Position numbers and translations under genes: made by a program. 51,995 bases of DNA from Pseudomonas paralactis (lineage in GTDB: Bacteria > Pseudomonadota > Gammaproteobacteria > Pseudomonadales > Pseudomonadaceae), in NCBI RefSeq assembly GCF_001439735.1, contig NZ_JYLN01000018.1, positions 1 to 51,995 on the forward strand, written 5' to 3'. The notes beneath the pieces were generated by a model. It was not told the origin of the DNA. It worked only from the letters and a program-made list of their open reading frames with translations, and did no database searches. Below, one piece after another: positions 43,806 through 51,930 of this stretch. Position 1 is the first letter of the stretch, and every line of letters starts with the position of its first letter.

Positions 43806-44525
43806 CTATGTACCGATAGTCTGAATTTGCGACAGCTTGACGCTGCCCATGCCGCCTGCAAGGTTGAGCAGCATTTCGCCGCCGGTCTTGCTCAAGGTCA
43901 CGCTGGTGACCGTGGCCGGCAGCGAGGTGGCCAGGGCCACCGCGTCGCCTTTGTCGTTCTTGGTGGAGGCATTGAAGGTGTAGGTGCCGGCTGGGGCAAC
44001 CTCACCCTTGTCGTTCTTGCCATCCCAGATAAAGCTCTGGCTGCCGGCACTTTGTGCGCCCATATCCACGGTGCGCACGACGTTGCCGTCCTTGTCGGTG
44101 ATCTTGATGGAAACGTTACCCACCGCCGATGGCACCTCCACCGAACCGTTCATGCTCTTGCTGGTATCAACCATGGCTTTGTCGGTCTGGATAATGATCG
44201 ACCGCCCCACCAGCGACGAAGCCTGCAACGCCTGCGAAGAGCTGAAGTTGCTGGAGATGTTATTCACCGAGTCGTTCAGGGTGTTGATGCCTTCCAGACT
44301 GCTGAACTGCGCAAGTTGGGCCACGAACGCGCCGTTGTCCTGAGGCGACAGCGGGTTCTGGTTTTTCAGCTGGGTCACCAGCAACTGCAGGAATGCGTCC
44401 TTGCCCAGCGCCTGGTTGCCAGTGGCCGCTTTGGAAACATTCGCTACATTGTTCGAAGCGTCCTTGACCTTGGAATTGAACAGGTCCTGGACTGCCGTGT
44501 TGTTTGACGTATCAACGATGGCCAT
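43806..44525 (-). CDS. flgD: Flagellar hook-assembly scaffold FlgD
   Basis: Hook-capping scaffold removed when the hook is complete. The 239-residue protein has the N-terminal segment ALGKDAFLQLLVTQLKNQNPLSPQDNGAFVAQLAQFSSLEGI (export and cap signature) and the C-terminal FlgD Ig-like domain (WDGKNDKGEVAPAGTYTF). It lies 31 bp before flgE and 16 bp after flgC. Confidence 0.95.
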   Translation of the reverse strand: MAIVDTSNNTAVQDLFNSKVKDASNNVANVSKAATGNQALGKDAFLQLLVTQLKNQNPLSPQDNGAFVAQLAQFSSLEGINTLNDSVNNISSNFSSSQALQASSLVGRSIIIQTDKAMVDTSKSMNGSVEVPSAVGNVSIKITDKDGNVVRTVDMGAQSAGSQSFIWDGKNDKGEVAPAGTYTFNASTKNDKGDAVALATSLPATVTSVTLSKTGGEMLLNLAGGMGSVKLSQIQTIGT

Positions 44526-44541
44526 TATTTGGCGCCCCTTA

Positions 44542-44985
44542 TCACTGACCCAGGGTCAGGACCTTCTGCATCATGGTCTTGGCGGTGTTCATCATTTCCG
44601 CATTGGTCTGGAACGAGCGACTGGCGGAGATCATGTCTGCCATCTCTTCAACCACGTTGACGTTGGGGTAGTAGACATAACCCTTTTCGTTCGCGGCTGG
44701 ATGGTTGGGCTCGTAACGGGCCTCCAGGTTGCTCTGGTCTTCGACCACACCCAGTACCTGCACGCCGGAGCCGGCTGCGTCCTGGTTCTGGAACAACGAA
44801 TCGCCGCCGCCGGCCTGGCCACCCTGAAACATGGTGGCGAACACCGGGTGACGGGCACGGTAAGTCTGGTCAATGCTCGAAGAGACGGTCTCGGCGTTGG
44901 CGATGTTACTGGCGACGGTGTTCAAACGCGTGGTCTGCGCGCTCATGCCACTGCCGGCAATATTGAAAACACTGGACAGGGACAT
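44542..44985 (-). CDS. flgC: Flagellar basal-body rod protein FlgC
   Basis: Rod subunit of 147 residues. N-terminal MSLSSVFNIAGSGMSAQTTRLNTVASNIANAET and C-terminal MNTAKTMMQKVLTLGQ are the conserved rod termini. It starts three bp after the flgB stop and is followed by flgD. Confidence 0.96.
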   Translation of the reverse strand: MSLSSVFNIAGSGMSAQTTRLNTVASNIANAETVSSSIDQTYRARHPVFATMFQGGQAGGGDSLFQNQDAAGSGVQVLGVVEDQSNLEARYEPNHPAANEKGYVYYPNVNVVEEMADMISASRSFQTNAEMMNTAKTMMQKVLTLGQ

Positions 44986-44988
44986 GGC

Positions 44989-45396
44989 TTATTCTCCACG
45001 CAGGGCTGACATCAGCCCTTTGAATTTGCTGTTGAGCAGGGTAAAGCTGGCCTGGAAGTTCACCGAGTTCTCGGCGTAGTTCGATTGCTCCAACTGCGCA
45101 TCGACGGTGTTCTGGTCGATCGACGGCTGCATCGGCGTGCGATACAGCAACGACTCGTCACCCTTGCTCAAACCTTGCGCTTCGATATGACGGCTGTTGG
45201 TCATGTTCAAGGCGAAGGTGCCGTTCTTGGTCTTGTCCTGCTGTGCGGCGAGCACGGCAGAGAAGTCCAGGTCCCGAGCCTTGTAGTTCGGGGTATCGGC
45301 GTTGGCAATGTTATTGGCCAGGACTTCGGCACGCTGGGCGCGAAAGCCCAGGGCTTGTTCATGGATACCGAGCGCTTTATCGAAGCTGATGCTCAT
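44989..45396 (-). CDS. flgB: Flagellar basal-body rod protein FlgB
   Basis: Proximal rod subunit of 135 residues, first gene of flgBCDE. It has RAEVLANNIANADTPNYKARDLDF and the C-terminal SVNFQASFTLLNSKFKGLMSALRG. The start MSISFDKALG is chosen; the frame extends far upstream without family similarity. A sigma-54 promoter lies 45-60 bp upstream. Confidence 0.96.
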   Translation of the reverse strand: MSISFDKALGIHEQALGFRAQRAEVLANNIANADTPNYKARDLDFSAVLAAQQDKTKNGTFALNMTNSRHIEAQGLSKGDESLLYRTPMQPSIDQNTVDAQLEQSNYAENSVNFQASFTLLNSKFKGLMSALRGE

Positions 45397-45440
45397 GGCG
45401 GAAACCTTTAGGCTGACCTGCTGTTCGTTAGCAGGGTTAT

Positions 45441-45456
45441 AGCAAGGTGCGTGCCA
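45441..45456 (-). promoter_or_regulatory. Sigma-54 promoter of flgBCDE
   Basis: On the minus strand TGGCACG-CACC-TTGCT exactly matches the -24/-12 consensus. The start site would be near 45429, about 33 nt before the flgB ATG. This fits FleQ/RpoN control of hook and rod genes in pseudomonads. Confidence 0.9.
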
Positions 45457-45547
45457 GTCTTGCGGGAGCCCGTATATCAAGGGTTTCGAGGGGAGTTGCC
45501 GGTGACTATGCCAGAAAAGCGGCAAGCGATTTCCGCGTAGCGCCATT

Positions 45548-45573
45548 AAAGCGGCAATGGGACTTGCCGCTTT
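45548..45573. terminator. Inverted repeat between cheR and flgB
   Basis: AAAGCGGCAA (45548-45557) and TTGCCGCTTT (45564-45573) form a ten-base stem. It may end cheVR transcripts, though the T run is weak. Confidence 0.4.
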
Positions 45574-45594
45574 ACGCCAGCTTGCCGAGAAAAC

Positions 45595-45693
45595 AAATGT
45601 GGGAGCTGGCTTGCCTGCGATGGCGGAGTGCCTGCCGACCTATTCGTCGACTGACAAAACGCTATCGCGGGCAAGCCCGGCTCCCACAGTTTT
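45595..45693. repeat. REPIN, GTGGGAGCTGGCTTGCC type, right arm diverged
   Basis: The left arm ATGTGGGAGCTGGCTTGCC is standard. The right arm reads GCAAGCCCGGCTCCCACAG, with changes from the usual GCAAGCCAGCTCCCAC. It lies just after cheR. Confidence 0.85.
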
Positions 45694-45710
45694 ACTGCAT
45701 ACACCCCAAG

Positions 45711-46538
45711 CTACTTGGCCTGGTAGATGATTCCTGGGCTGCATTGCACCATCTGGTAGTGATCCGGCAGACCGTTCAAGGCTTCGGAAGCACCGAGGAA
45801 CAGGTAACCCCCGCGCTTGAGAGTGCCGTGGATGCGCAACAGGATGTCTTTCTTCACTTCGGCCGAGAAATAGATCAGCACGTTGCGGCAGAACACCATG
45901 TCGAACTTGCCCAGGCTGGCGTAGCTGTCGAGCAGGTTGAACGAGCGAAACTCGACGCGATTCTTGATCGGTGCCTTGATCGCCCAACGCCCTGCGCCTT
46001 TGGGGTCGAAATAACGCTGCAGGCGCTCCTGGGACAAACCGCGGCCCAGGGCCAGGCTGTCGTACTCACCGGTCTTGCAGTTGGTGAGCATGGTGCCGGA
46101 CAAGTCGGTCGCGACAATTTGCGCGCCGGCTTTCAACTGGCCCATGTTGGTTCGCTCGAACTCGTCGATGGACATCGAGATCGAGTAGGGTTCCTGGCCC
46201 GAGGAACAGGCAGCCGACCAGATGCGCAGGCGCTGGCCCGGGCTGGCCTTGATGGCTTCCGGCAGCACTTTGTTCTTGAGCACTTCAAAGGGGTAGGTAT
46301 CGCGAAACCACAGGGTTTCGTTGGTGGTCATCGCATCGACCACCATTTCCTTGAGCCCGCTGCGCGGCTGCCCCTGGATCCGCTGGACCAACTCACCCAG
46401 GGACTTGATACCCTGCTGTTCCATCAGTTTGTTGAGACGGCTGGATACCAGGTACTGCTTGTTTTCACCGAGCAATATGCCACAGGCTTTTTCCAGGAAG
46501 ACCCGGAACTGTTCGAAATCCAAATTACCCGTAGACAA
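45711..46538 (-). CDS. cheR: Chemotaxis methyltransferase CheR
   Basis: Methylates glutamates of chemoreceptors with S-adenosylmethionine. The 275-residue protein has the N-terminal helical domain and the SAM-binding core RIWSAACSSGQEPYSISM, IVATDLSGTML, and FDMVFCRNVLIYFS. It follows cheV by 42 bp. In pseudomonads this flgA/cheV/cheR block beside flgBCDE is standard. Confidence 0.95.
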   Translation of the reverse strand: MSTGNLDFEQFRVFLEKACGILLGENKQYLVSSRLNKLMEQQGIKSLGELVQRIQGQPRSGLKEMVVDAMTTNETLWFRDTYPFEVLKNKVLPEAIKASPGQRLRIWSAACSSGQEPYSISMSIDEFERTNMGQLKAGAQIVATDLSGTMLTNCKTGEYDSLALGRGLSQERLQRYFDPKGAGRWAIKAPIKNRVEFRSFNLLDSYASLGKFDMVFCRNVLIYFSAEVKKDILLRIHGTLKRGGYLFLGASEALNGLPDHYQMVQCSPGIIYQAK

Positions 46539-46580
46539 TGATGCCGCCTCTTAAATCGTGTGATCGCCGGGGGAAATCCC

Positions 46581-47513
46581 CTAGCCGTGATCTGCTGCCT
46601 TGATCCGGTCGACTACCCGGGATGCGAGGTCATCAGGACGGAATTTGGCCAGGAAGTCATCAGCACCGACCTTCTTGACCATTGCCTGATTGAATACCCC
46701 CGACAACGAAGTATGCAGGATGATATGCAGTTTTTGCATGCGTGGATCGTTACGTATCTCGGCCGTGAGCGTGTAGCCGTCCATTTCCGGCATCTCGATG
46801 TCAGAGATCATCATCAAGAATTCTTCTTCGGGCTTCTTGCCTTCGTCCACCAGCTTGCGCAGGTAATCCAGGGCCTGGCGACCATCATTGAGGGCCACCA
46901 CGTCTACACCGACGGTCTGCAGGCAGCGTGTGACCTGCTTGCGCGCCACCGAGGAGTCATCCACGGTCAATACGCGCAGGGACACCGCCTTGTGCGCAGT
47001 CTCGGCATCCACCACACCCACAGAGATGGTTTCGGACGTCGGCGCCACTTCGGCGAGGATTTTCTCCACGTCGATGATTTCAACCAACTGGTTATCGACC
47101 CGTGTCACCGCCGTCAGGTAGTGATCGCGCCCCGTGCCCTTGGGCGGCGGATGGATCTCTTCCCAGTTCATATTGACGATCCGCTCCACCGAGCGCACCA
47201 GGAAACCCTGGGTCTTGGTGTTGTACTCGGTGATGATCACAAAGGGGTTCTCGCGGTCTTGCAAACCCGCCGAGCCCGTGGCCATCGCCAGGTCAAGAAT
47301 GGGGATAGTCGCGCCTCGGATGTTGGCTACGCCACACACCACCGGGCTGGACTTGGGCATGATCGTCAGCTTGGGGCATTGCAGCACTTCCCGCACTTTA
47401 AATACGTTGATGCCGTACAACTGCTTGCCATCCAGGCGGAAAAGCAACAACTCCAGGCGATTCTGCCCTACCAGCTGTGTGCGCTGGTTTACTGAATCCA
47501 TTACACCTGCCAT
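46581..47513 (-). CDS. cheV: Chemotaxis coupling protein CheV
   Basis: A CheW-like domain (about 15-160, with LFRLDGKQLYGINVFKVREV and ILDLAMATG) fused to a receiver domain (about 180-305: LTVDDSSVARKQVT, phospho-acceptor in MISDIEMPEMDG, Lys after ADDFLAK). It couples receptors to CheA and can be phosphorylated. A leftward transcript starts in the 74-bp gap shared with flgA. The ribosome site is AGGAG. Confidence 0.94.
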   Translation of the reverse strand: MAGVMDSVNQRTQLVGQNRLELLLFRLDGKQLYGINVFKVREVLQCPKLTIMPKSSPVVCGVANIRGATIPILDLAMATGSAGLQDRENPFVIITEYNTKTQGFLVRSVERIVNMNWEEIHPPPKGTGRDHYLTAVTRVDNQLVEIIDVEKILAEVAPTSETISVGVVDAETAHKAVSLRVLTVDDSSVARKQVTRCLQTVGVDVVALNDGRQALDYLRKLVDEGKKPEEEFLMMISDIEMPEMDGYTLTAEIRNDPRMQKLHIILHTSLSGVFNQAMVKKVGADDFLAKFRPDDLASRVVDRIKAADHG

Positions 47514-47534
47514 GCCCTGACTCCTAAATCCTGG

Positions 47535-47551
47535 GGGTACGACGCGTACCC
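47535..47551. other. Short inverted repeat in the cheV-flgA gap
   Basis: GGGTACG (47535-47541) and CGTACCC (47545-47551) with a three-base loop lie in the cheV leader and just upstream of the flgA promoter. It could be a regulator site; nothing more is seen. Confidence 0.3.
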
Positions 47552-47560
47552 AACACTAAA

Positions 47561-47576
47561 CGGCACGAGCTTTGCT
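47561..47576 (+). promoter_or_regulatory. Sigma-54 promoter of flgA
   Basis: CGGCACG-AGCT-TTGCT matches the -24/-12 consensus with one change (C for the first T). The predicted start site (about 47586-47588) falls on or next to the annotated ATG. Confidence 0.7.
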
Positions 47577-47587
47577 ATTTATTAAAC

Positions 47588-48343
47588 ATGGATATTAAAA
47601 CGACAGTTTCCCGACGCCCTAGCCACCGCAGGCTGCTCTGCGCCGTGATGGCGCTGCTTGCTTTGAGCCTTGGCGCTACCGCGCGCGCCGATAATGTCAC
47701 GCTGCCTGATCTCCTTATCGGCGTCACCCAGGGCTTTCTTGAATTCACTGTAGAAGATTATCTGGCGACCACGCAGACCCCGGGACGTTATGAAATCCAG
47801 GTCAGCCAGTTGGACCCGCGCTTGCGCATGCCGATGTGCGACAAGGAATTGACAGCCACCCTGGAAAGCCCGGCCCAGCCCATCGGGCGCGTAACGGTAA
47901 AAGTTCGCTGTGATGGCGCCTCACCGTGGACGGTATTCGTGCCGGCTCAGGTGAAATTGTTCCGCGATGTGGTAGTGGTCGCGCGGCCATTGAAACGCAC
48001 CGGCATCATCGGCTACGAGGACGTGGCCCTGCGCGAGCGCGACATCAGCCTGATCAACCAGGGCTACCTGACTTCGGTGGATCAGGCTATCGGGCAGAGG
48101 CTCACCCGACCAATGGTTACCGACCAAGTTATTACCCTGGTTCACCTGGAACAGGCCGAAGTGATTCGCAAGGGTGATCAGGTGGTGATTTCGGCCAGCA
48201 GTGGCGGGCTGAATGTGAGGATGCCAGGCGAGGCACTGTCCAACGGCGGTATGAGCGAACAGATTCGCGTGAAGAACCTCAACTCCAATCGTGTGATCAA
48301 GGCGCGAGTTACGGCGCCGGGTCAGGTCGAAGTGGCTTTATAG
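47588..48343 (+). CDS. flgA: Flagellar basal-body P-ring formation protein FlgA
   Basis: Periplasmic chaperone for P-ring assembly. The 251-residue protein has an extended signal peptide (MDIKTTVSRRPSHRRLLCAVMALLALSLGATARA), then a SAF domain (YLTSVDQAIGQRLTRPMVTDQVITLVHLEQAEVIRKGDQV) and a C-terminal SGGLNVRMPGEALSNG. No ribosome site precedes the ATG, and the predicted sigma-54 start site is at the ATG itself, so the message may be leaderless or a later start (GTG or ATG at codons 19-20) may be used. Confidence 0.92.
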   Translation: MDIKTTVSRRPSHRRLLCAVMALLALSLGATARADNVTLPDLLIGVTQGFLEFTVEDYLATTQTPGRYEIQVSQLDPRLRMPMCDKELTATLESPAQPIGRVTVKVRCDGASPWTVFVPAQVKLFRDVVVVARPLKRTGIIGYEDVALRERDISLINQGYLTSVDQAIGQRLTRPMVTDQVITLVHLEQAEVIRKGDQVVISASSGGLNVRMPGEALSNGGMSEQIRVKNLNSNRVIKARVTAPGQVEVAL

Positions 48344-48421
48344 ATTACTGGAATCACAGGCCGGCTTTTCCTACACTGTGCGTTGGATGTCGTGCGGTAC
48401 AGGTTTATTGTCAATCGAGCC

Positions 48422-48448
48422 TAAAGTTTGCCCGGGTATGGCCGAAAA
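48422..48448 (+). promoter_or_regulatory. Sigma-28 (FliA) promoter of flgMN
   Basis: TAAAGTTT (48422-48429), an 11-base spacer, then GCCGAAAA (48441-48448) matches the FliA consensus TAAAGTTT-N11-GCCGATAA at 15 of 16 positions. Confidence 0.9.
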
Positions 48449-48485
48449 CATGGCAAGCGTCCAAATACCCAGAGGTTTTTTCACC

Positions 48486-48809
48486 ATGGTCATTGATTTC
48501 AGTCGTTTAAATAACACCCAGGCCTTGCCGGGCAATACGCGCACCAACGGTGCCAAGGACAGCGTAGAAGCCAAGCCCCAGCCGCTGCCCGCCAAGGCAG
48601 AGCAGCCCAGCGCCAGCCAAAGCGGGGAATCGGTACACCTGAGCAATGAGGCTCAACAATTGCAGAAGGTCACTGACTCGCTGCGCGACCAGCCCGTTGT
48701 CAATAAAGCCCGCGTGGCCGAGTTGAAACAGGCCATCGCCGACGGTAGCTACAAAGTCGACAGCAACCGTGTAGCCAGCAAGCTGCTTAACTTCGAAGCC
48801 GAGCGCTAG
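48486..48809 (+). CDS. flgM: Anti-sigma-28 factor FlgM
   Basis: Inhibitor of FliA, exported once the hook is finished. The 107-residue protein starts MVIDFSRLNNTQALPG and has the C-terminal FliA-binding part (VHLSNEAQQLQKVTDSLRDQPVVNKARVAELKQAIADGSYKVDSNRVASKLLNFE). The ATG at 48486 is preferred over the longer frame. It follows a strong sigma-28 promoter and precedes flgN by 48 bp. Confidence 0.93.
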   Translation: MVIDFSRLNNTQALPGNTRTNGAKDSVEAKPQPLPAKAEQPSASQSGESVHLSNEAQQLQKVTDSLRDQPVVNKARVAELKQAIADGSYKVDSNRVASKLLNFEAER

Positions 48810-48857
48810 GCAAAAGCCTGCGCTGGGCTTTTGGACGCTTAAAACCCAAGGCCAGCC

Positions 48858-49328
48858 ATGCACCACGACGAACATCTGCTTCAACTGATCATTGATGATC
48901 TGGCGCCGACGCACCAGTTGCTTGAGCTGCTCAAGGAAGAATCCCTGGCCCTGTACGGCCGGGACATGCCTTTGCTCGAAGAAATACTGGCACGCAAGCA
49001 GTCGCTGATTGTGTTGCTCGAACAACACGGCAAGACGCGCAGCCAGATACTCATCAGCCTGGGCCTGCCTGCCGACCACGACGGCCTGGCACAACTGGCC
49101 AGCCACTCCTCAGTCGGCGATCGATTACTGGCCCAAAGCAAGGAACTCAATCAGTTGCTTGCCCAGTGCCAGGAAGCCAACCTGCTCAACGGTCAATCTA
49201 TCCAGCTTCAGCAAGCCACGACCGCCAACCAGTTGCGCATACTGCATGGCGGCGAGCCTCCGGCCCTGTACAACGCCCAAGGCTCTACCTCTCGCCTGGT
49301 CAAGCCAGGCACCCGCAGCCAAGCCTGA
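48858..49328 (+). CDS. flgN: Flagellar export chaperone FlgN
   Basis: A 156-residue cytoplasmic helical chaperone for the hook-filament junction proteins FlgK and FlgL. It is largely alpha-helical with long Leu-rich stretches (LLQLIIDDLAPTHQLLELLKEESLALYGRD, and LLAQCQEANLLNGQSIQLQQATTANQLRIL). It lies downstream of flgM and upstream of flgZ, the standard pseudomonad order. Sequence similarity of FlgN is low, so position matters for the call. Confidence 0.9.
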   Translation: MHHDEHLLQLIIDDLAPTHQLLELLKEESLALYGRDMPLLEEILARKQSLIVLLEQHGKTRSQILISLGLPADHDGLAQLASHSSVGDRLLAQSKELNQLLAQCQEANLLNGQSIQLQQATTANQLRILHGGEPPALYNAQGSTSRLVKPGTRSQA

Positions 49329-49424
49329 CAACGGTTTACAGCGCGACCTATCCAAGGAGCGCTACATACTGGCAAAATGCCGGTTCTTGCGTGTAGTCGT
49401 ACTTTGTCTGGAGATGGAAGAACC

Positions 49425-50174
49425 GTGTTCAACGCCCTTAATGCGGAAGATGCACCGCAGCCACCGAAGGTGCTCACCACGCCTCTGGAAGTCGCCAGCA
49501 CATTACGAATGCTGCAAGAAAGCCATGATCCGCTGATCATCACTTTCCACGAACGCAGCCAGCGCTTCCAGAGCTATTTGGTAGATATTGACCGGGACAG
49601 CAAAACGCTGGCCCTGGATGAAATGATCCCCCGTGACGGTGAGCGCTACCTTGAGAATGGCGAACCCTTCCGTATCGAAGGCTTCCACGAGGGTGTACGG
49701 GTTGCCTGGGAAAGCAATGGCACGCTGAGCGTCAGCGAAAAAGATGGTCACCGCATCTATAGCGGCAGCATGCCCGACGAGGTGGTTTACCATCAGCGGC
49801 GCAATGCGTTTCGCGCTGCGCTGAAACTTGCGCAATTGGTAAATATCGAACTGGGCGGCGAGAAGCTCAAGGCACCGCTCAGCGGCAAGCTTCTGGACAT
49901 TTCTGCCACTGGCTGCAAATTACGCTTTGAGGGTGACATCTCCGAGCGCCTGCAGTTGGGCCAGGTCTATGACCGCTTTATCGCCGCCCTGCCCTTTGGC
50001 AGCATGACCACCTCCGTCGAACTGCGTTACCTGCACTTCGAAGACAAGATCAACACGACCTTTGCTGGCGTGCGTTTTCACAACATGAGTGGTTTGGTAC
50101 AGCGCCAGGTGGAACGCTTTGTCTACCAGCTACAGCGCGAGGCTCGGCGCTTCGATAAGGACGACGATCTTTAA
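49425..50174 (+). CDS. flgZ: PilZ-domain c-di-GMP flagellar brake (FlgZ/YcgR)
   Basis: A 249-residue protein with an N-terminal YcgR-type domain (about 1-115) and a C-terminal PilZ domain. The c-di-GMP-binding RxxxR (in QRRNAFRAAL) and D/NxSxxG (DISATGC) motifs are present. In P. fluorescens and P. putida FlgZ at this place slows swimming when c-di-GMP is high. The start is the GTG giving MFNALNAEDA, with GGAAG upstream; the frame runs 16 codons further. A bidirectional terminator follows. Confidence 0.92.
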   Translation: MFNALNAEDAPQPPKVLTTPLEVASTLRMLQESHDPLIITFHERSQRFQSYLVDIDRDSKTLALDEMIPRDGERYLENGEPFRIEGFHEGVRVAWESNGTLSVSEKDGHRIYSGSMPDEVVYHQRRNAFRAALKLAQLVNIELGGEKLKAPLSGKLLDISATGCKLRFEGDISERLQLGQVYDRFIAALPFGSMTTSVELRYLHFEDKINTTFAGVRFHNMSGLVQRQVERFVYQLQREARRFDKDDDL

Positions 50175-50186
50175 GGTTTGATCGCT

Positions 50187-50234
50187 GAAATAAAAAACGG
50201 GCAGTTCCTGATAGGAACTGCCCGTTTTTATTTC
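50187..50234. terminator. Bidirectional terminator between flgZ and the MFS gene
   Basis: A nearly perfect 22-base stem (GAAATAAAAA-CGGGCAGTTCCT and its complement) with A and T runs at both ends ends both convergent genes. Confidence 0.95.
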
Positions 50235-51612
50235 AGGGGCGCGCCCTGCTCAAGTCATGGGGATGTTCATCCGGGTCTGTGGGTTCCTGCGGCTCTTCAT
50301 TGGCAGGCTTATCACCTACTGGTTCTGACTCGGGCTCGGGATCAGGCACAGTGACCTGCATCTGTTCCTGCACCACTTGCTCATCCACCCGTGGGTCGAG
50401 CGCTGCTACCAGCGGTGAACTGGACATGCTGTCGGGCATCGCCACGTGATGCAGCGGGGCGTCGTCGACCTGGTGCAGGTTAGTCACGGCTTTGGGACGG
50501 ATGCGCCATACCAGGATCAACGCGCACAAACTGAAAAACGCGTAGAGCATCTGGCTGCCGAACAGCTTCATCACCACACCCGCCAGCAATGGGCCAATAC
50601 TGGCGCCTATACCGTAGGTCACCAGCAACATGGCCGTCAGCGAAACCCGACGATCACCTTCTACATGATCGTTGGAAAAAGCCACAGCCAACGGGTAAAG
50701 GCAGAACTGCACCAGCGAACAAAAGAAGCCCGCCACAAACAGCACTTCCAGCGGTACTTGAGTCATGATCGCCAGCGGCAATGCTGTTACTGCCAGGCAC
50801 AACGCAAAGCAGCGAATCAATAGCGCACGGTCATAGCGGTCCGATAGCCATCCCAGCGGCCACTGAACGACCAAGCCGGCAAAAATGCAGCTACCCATGA
50901 ACAAGCCGACTTGTTCAGTCGTCAGCCCCTGCTGAGACGCGTAGAGCGGCGCCAAACCGTAGAACGAGCCAACGATCAACCCCGCACCCAACACTGTACT
51001 GAGAGACTGTGGCACGCGCTTTATAAAGAAGCGGGGCTCCATCGGAGCGGGGTGCAGGGGCGCGGGGTGAATGCGTCGGGTCATGGCCACCGGCACCAGG
51101 CACAAGGCAAAACACAGCGCGACCAACATCAGCAGTTCAAGCCCAAGATGGGGGTGCATTACCAGGATCAACTGCCCCAGCACCAGCCCGAGGTAGGACG
51201 CGATCATGTAGCCGCTGAACACCACGCCACGCTGCTTGGCATCTGCTTGCTCATTGAGCCAGCTTTCGATGACCATGTACTGGCACATCATTCCCAGGCC
51301 AACGATTATCCGCAACACGATCCAGGCGGGTAACCAGTCAACCAAACCGTGACCCAGCACTGCCGCGCCGACGATCCCGGCGCAAGTGGCGTAGGCACGA
51401 ATATGCCCAACGCGTGCGATCAGGCGATGCCCGATCTTGCCGCCCAGTACCAAGCCAAAATAGTTGGCAGCCATCAGCGCACCAACCCACAAACTGTCGA
51501 CATTGTCTGCCGCCAGGCGCAGGGCCAGGTAAGTACTGAGCAGGCCGGAGCCAATCAGCATCATCAAAGAGGCGAAATAAAGGGCTCGAAAAGATTTCCA
51601 GATCTGGCGCAT
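50233..51612 (-). CDS. MFS transporter (YcaD-like)
   Basis: A 459-residue major-facilitator protein with about twelve hydrophobic helices in roughly residues 8-385 and the motif GWLSDRYDRALLIR between helices 6 and 7 of the second half. The C-terminal 75 residues form a Pro/Glu/Asp-rich hydrophilic tail (PDPEPESEPVGDKP), unusual for this family. The substrate is not evident. It is transcribed toward flgZ and shares the terminator there. Confidence 0.85.
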   Translation of the reverse strand: MRQIWKSFRALYFASLMMLIGSGLLSTYLALRLAADNVDSLWVGALMAANYFGLVLGGKIGHRLIARVGHIRAYATCAGIVGAAVLGHGLVDWLPAWIVLRIIVGLGMMCQYMVIESWLNEQADAKQRGVVFSGYMIASYLGLVLGQLILVMHPHLGLELLMLVALCFALCLVPVAMTRRIHPAPLHPAPMEPRFFIKRVPQSLSTVLGAGLIVGSFYGLAPLYASQQGLTTEQVGLFMGSCIFAGLVVQWPLGWLSDRYDRALLIRCFALCLAVTALPLAIMTQVPLEVLFVAGFFCSLVQFCLYPLAVAFSNDHVEGDRRVSLTAMLLVTYGIGASIGPLLAGVVMKLFGSQMLYAFFSLCALILVWRIRPKAVTNLHQVDDAPLHHVAMPDSMSSSPLVAALDPRVDEQVVQEQMQVTVPDPEPESEPVGDKPANEEPQEPTDPDEHPHDLSRARP

Positions 51613-51886
51613 CGGCGTTCCGAGCGGCTCCTTGCGGTGAGGGATTGGGCTATCGGCATGATAGTCCGGGGTGGCCGGGTCCGGACAGGCGGTGTGGCCT
51701 GTTTCCGGGGATTATTTTGTATATGAGCTCAGACGTCGCACCTGTGTCTGCAGGTACACAACGAATAGAGATAAATACATGACGCCCTGCTGTGAACCCT
51801 GAAGCGCTGCAAGGTTCGACTGATCTTTGAGGCTTTGCAAAAAGCTGTGGATATTGAAGAGCGCTGTACTTTTCGACCGCCCAAAA
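51613..51886. other. Intergenic region between the MFS gene and the rRNA terminator
   Basis: About 275 bp with no credible coding frame. It probably holds the MFS promoter (leftward) and the end of the rRNA operon. No tRNA is visible. Confidence 0.4.
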
Positions 51887-51922
51887 CAAAACCCCTGTTT
51901 GCGTTAGCAAACAGGGGTTTTG
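51887..51922 (-). terminator. Terminator of the rRNA operon
   Basis: A 16-base perfect stem (CAAAACCCCTGTTTGC, 51887-51902, with GCAAACAGGGGTTTTG, 51907-51922) lies directly past the 5S 3' end; on the minus strand a T-rich stretch follows. Confidence 0.92.
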
Positions 51923-51930
51923 GAATTTAA

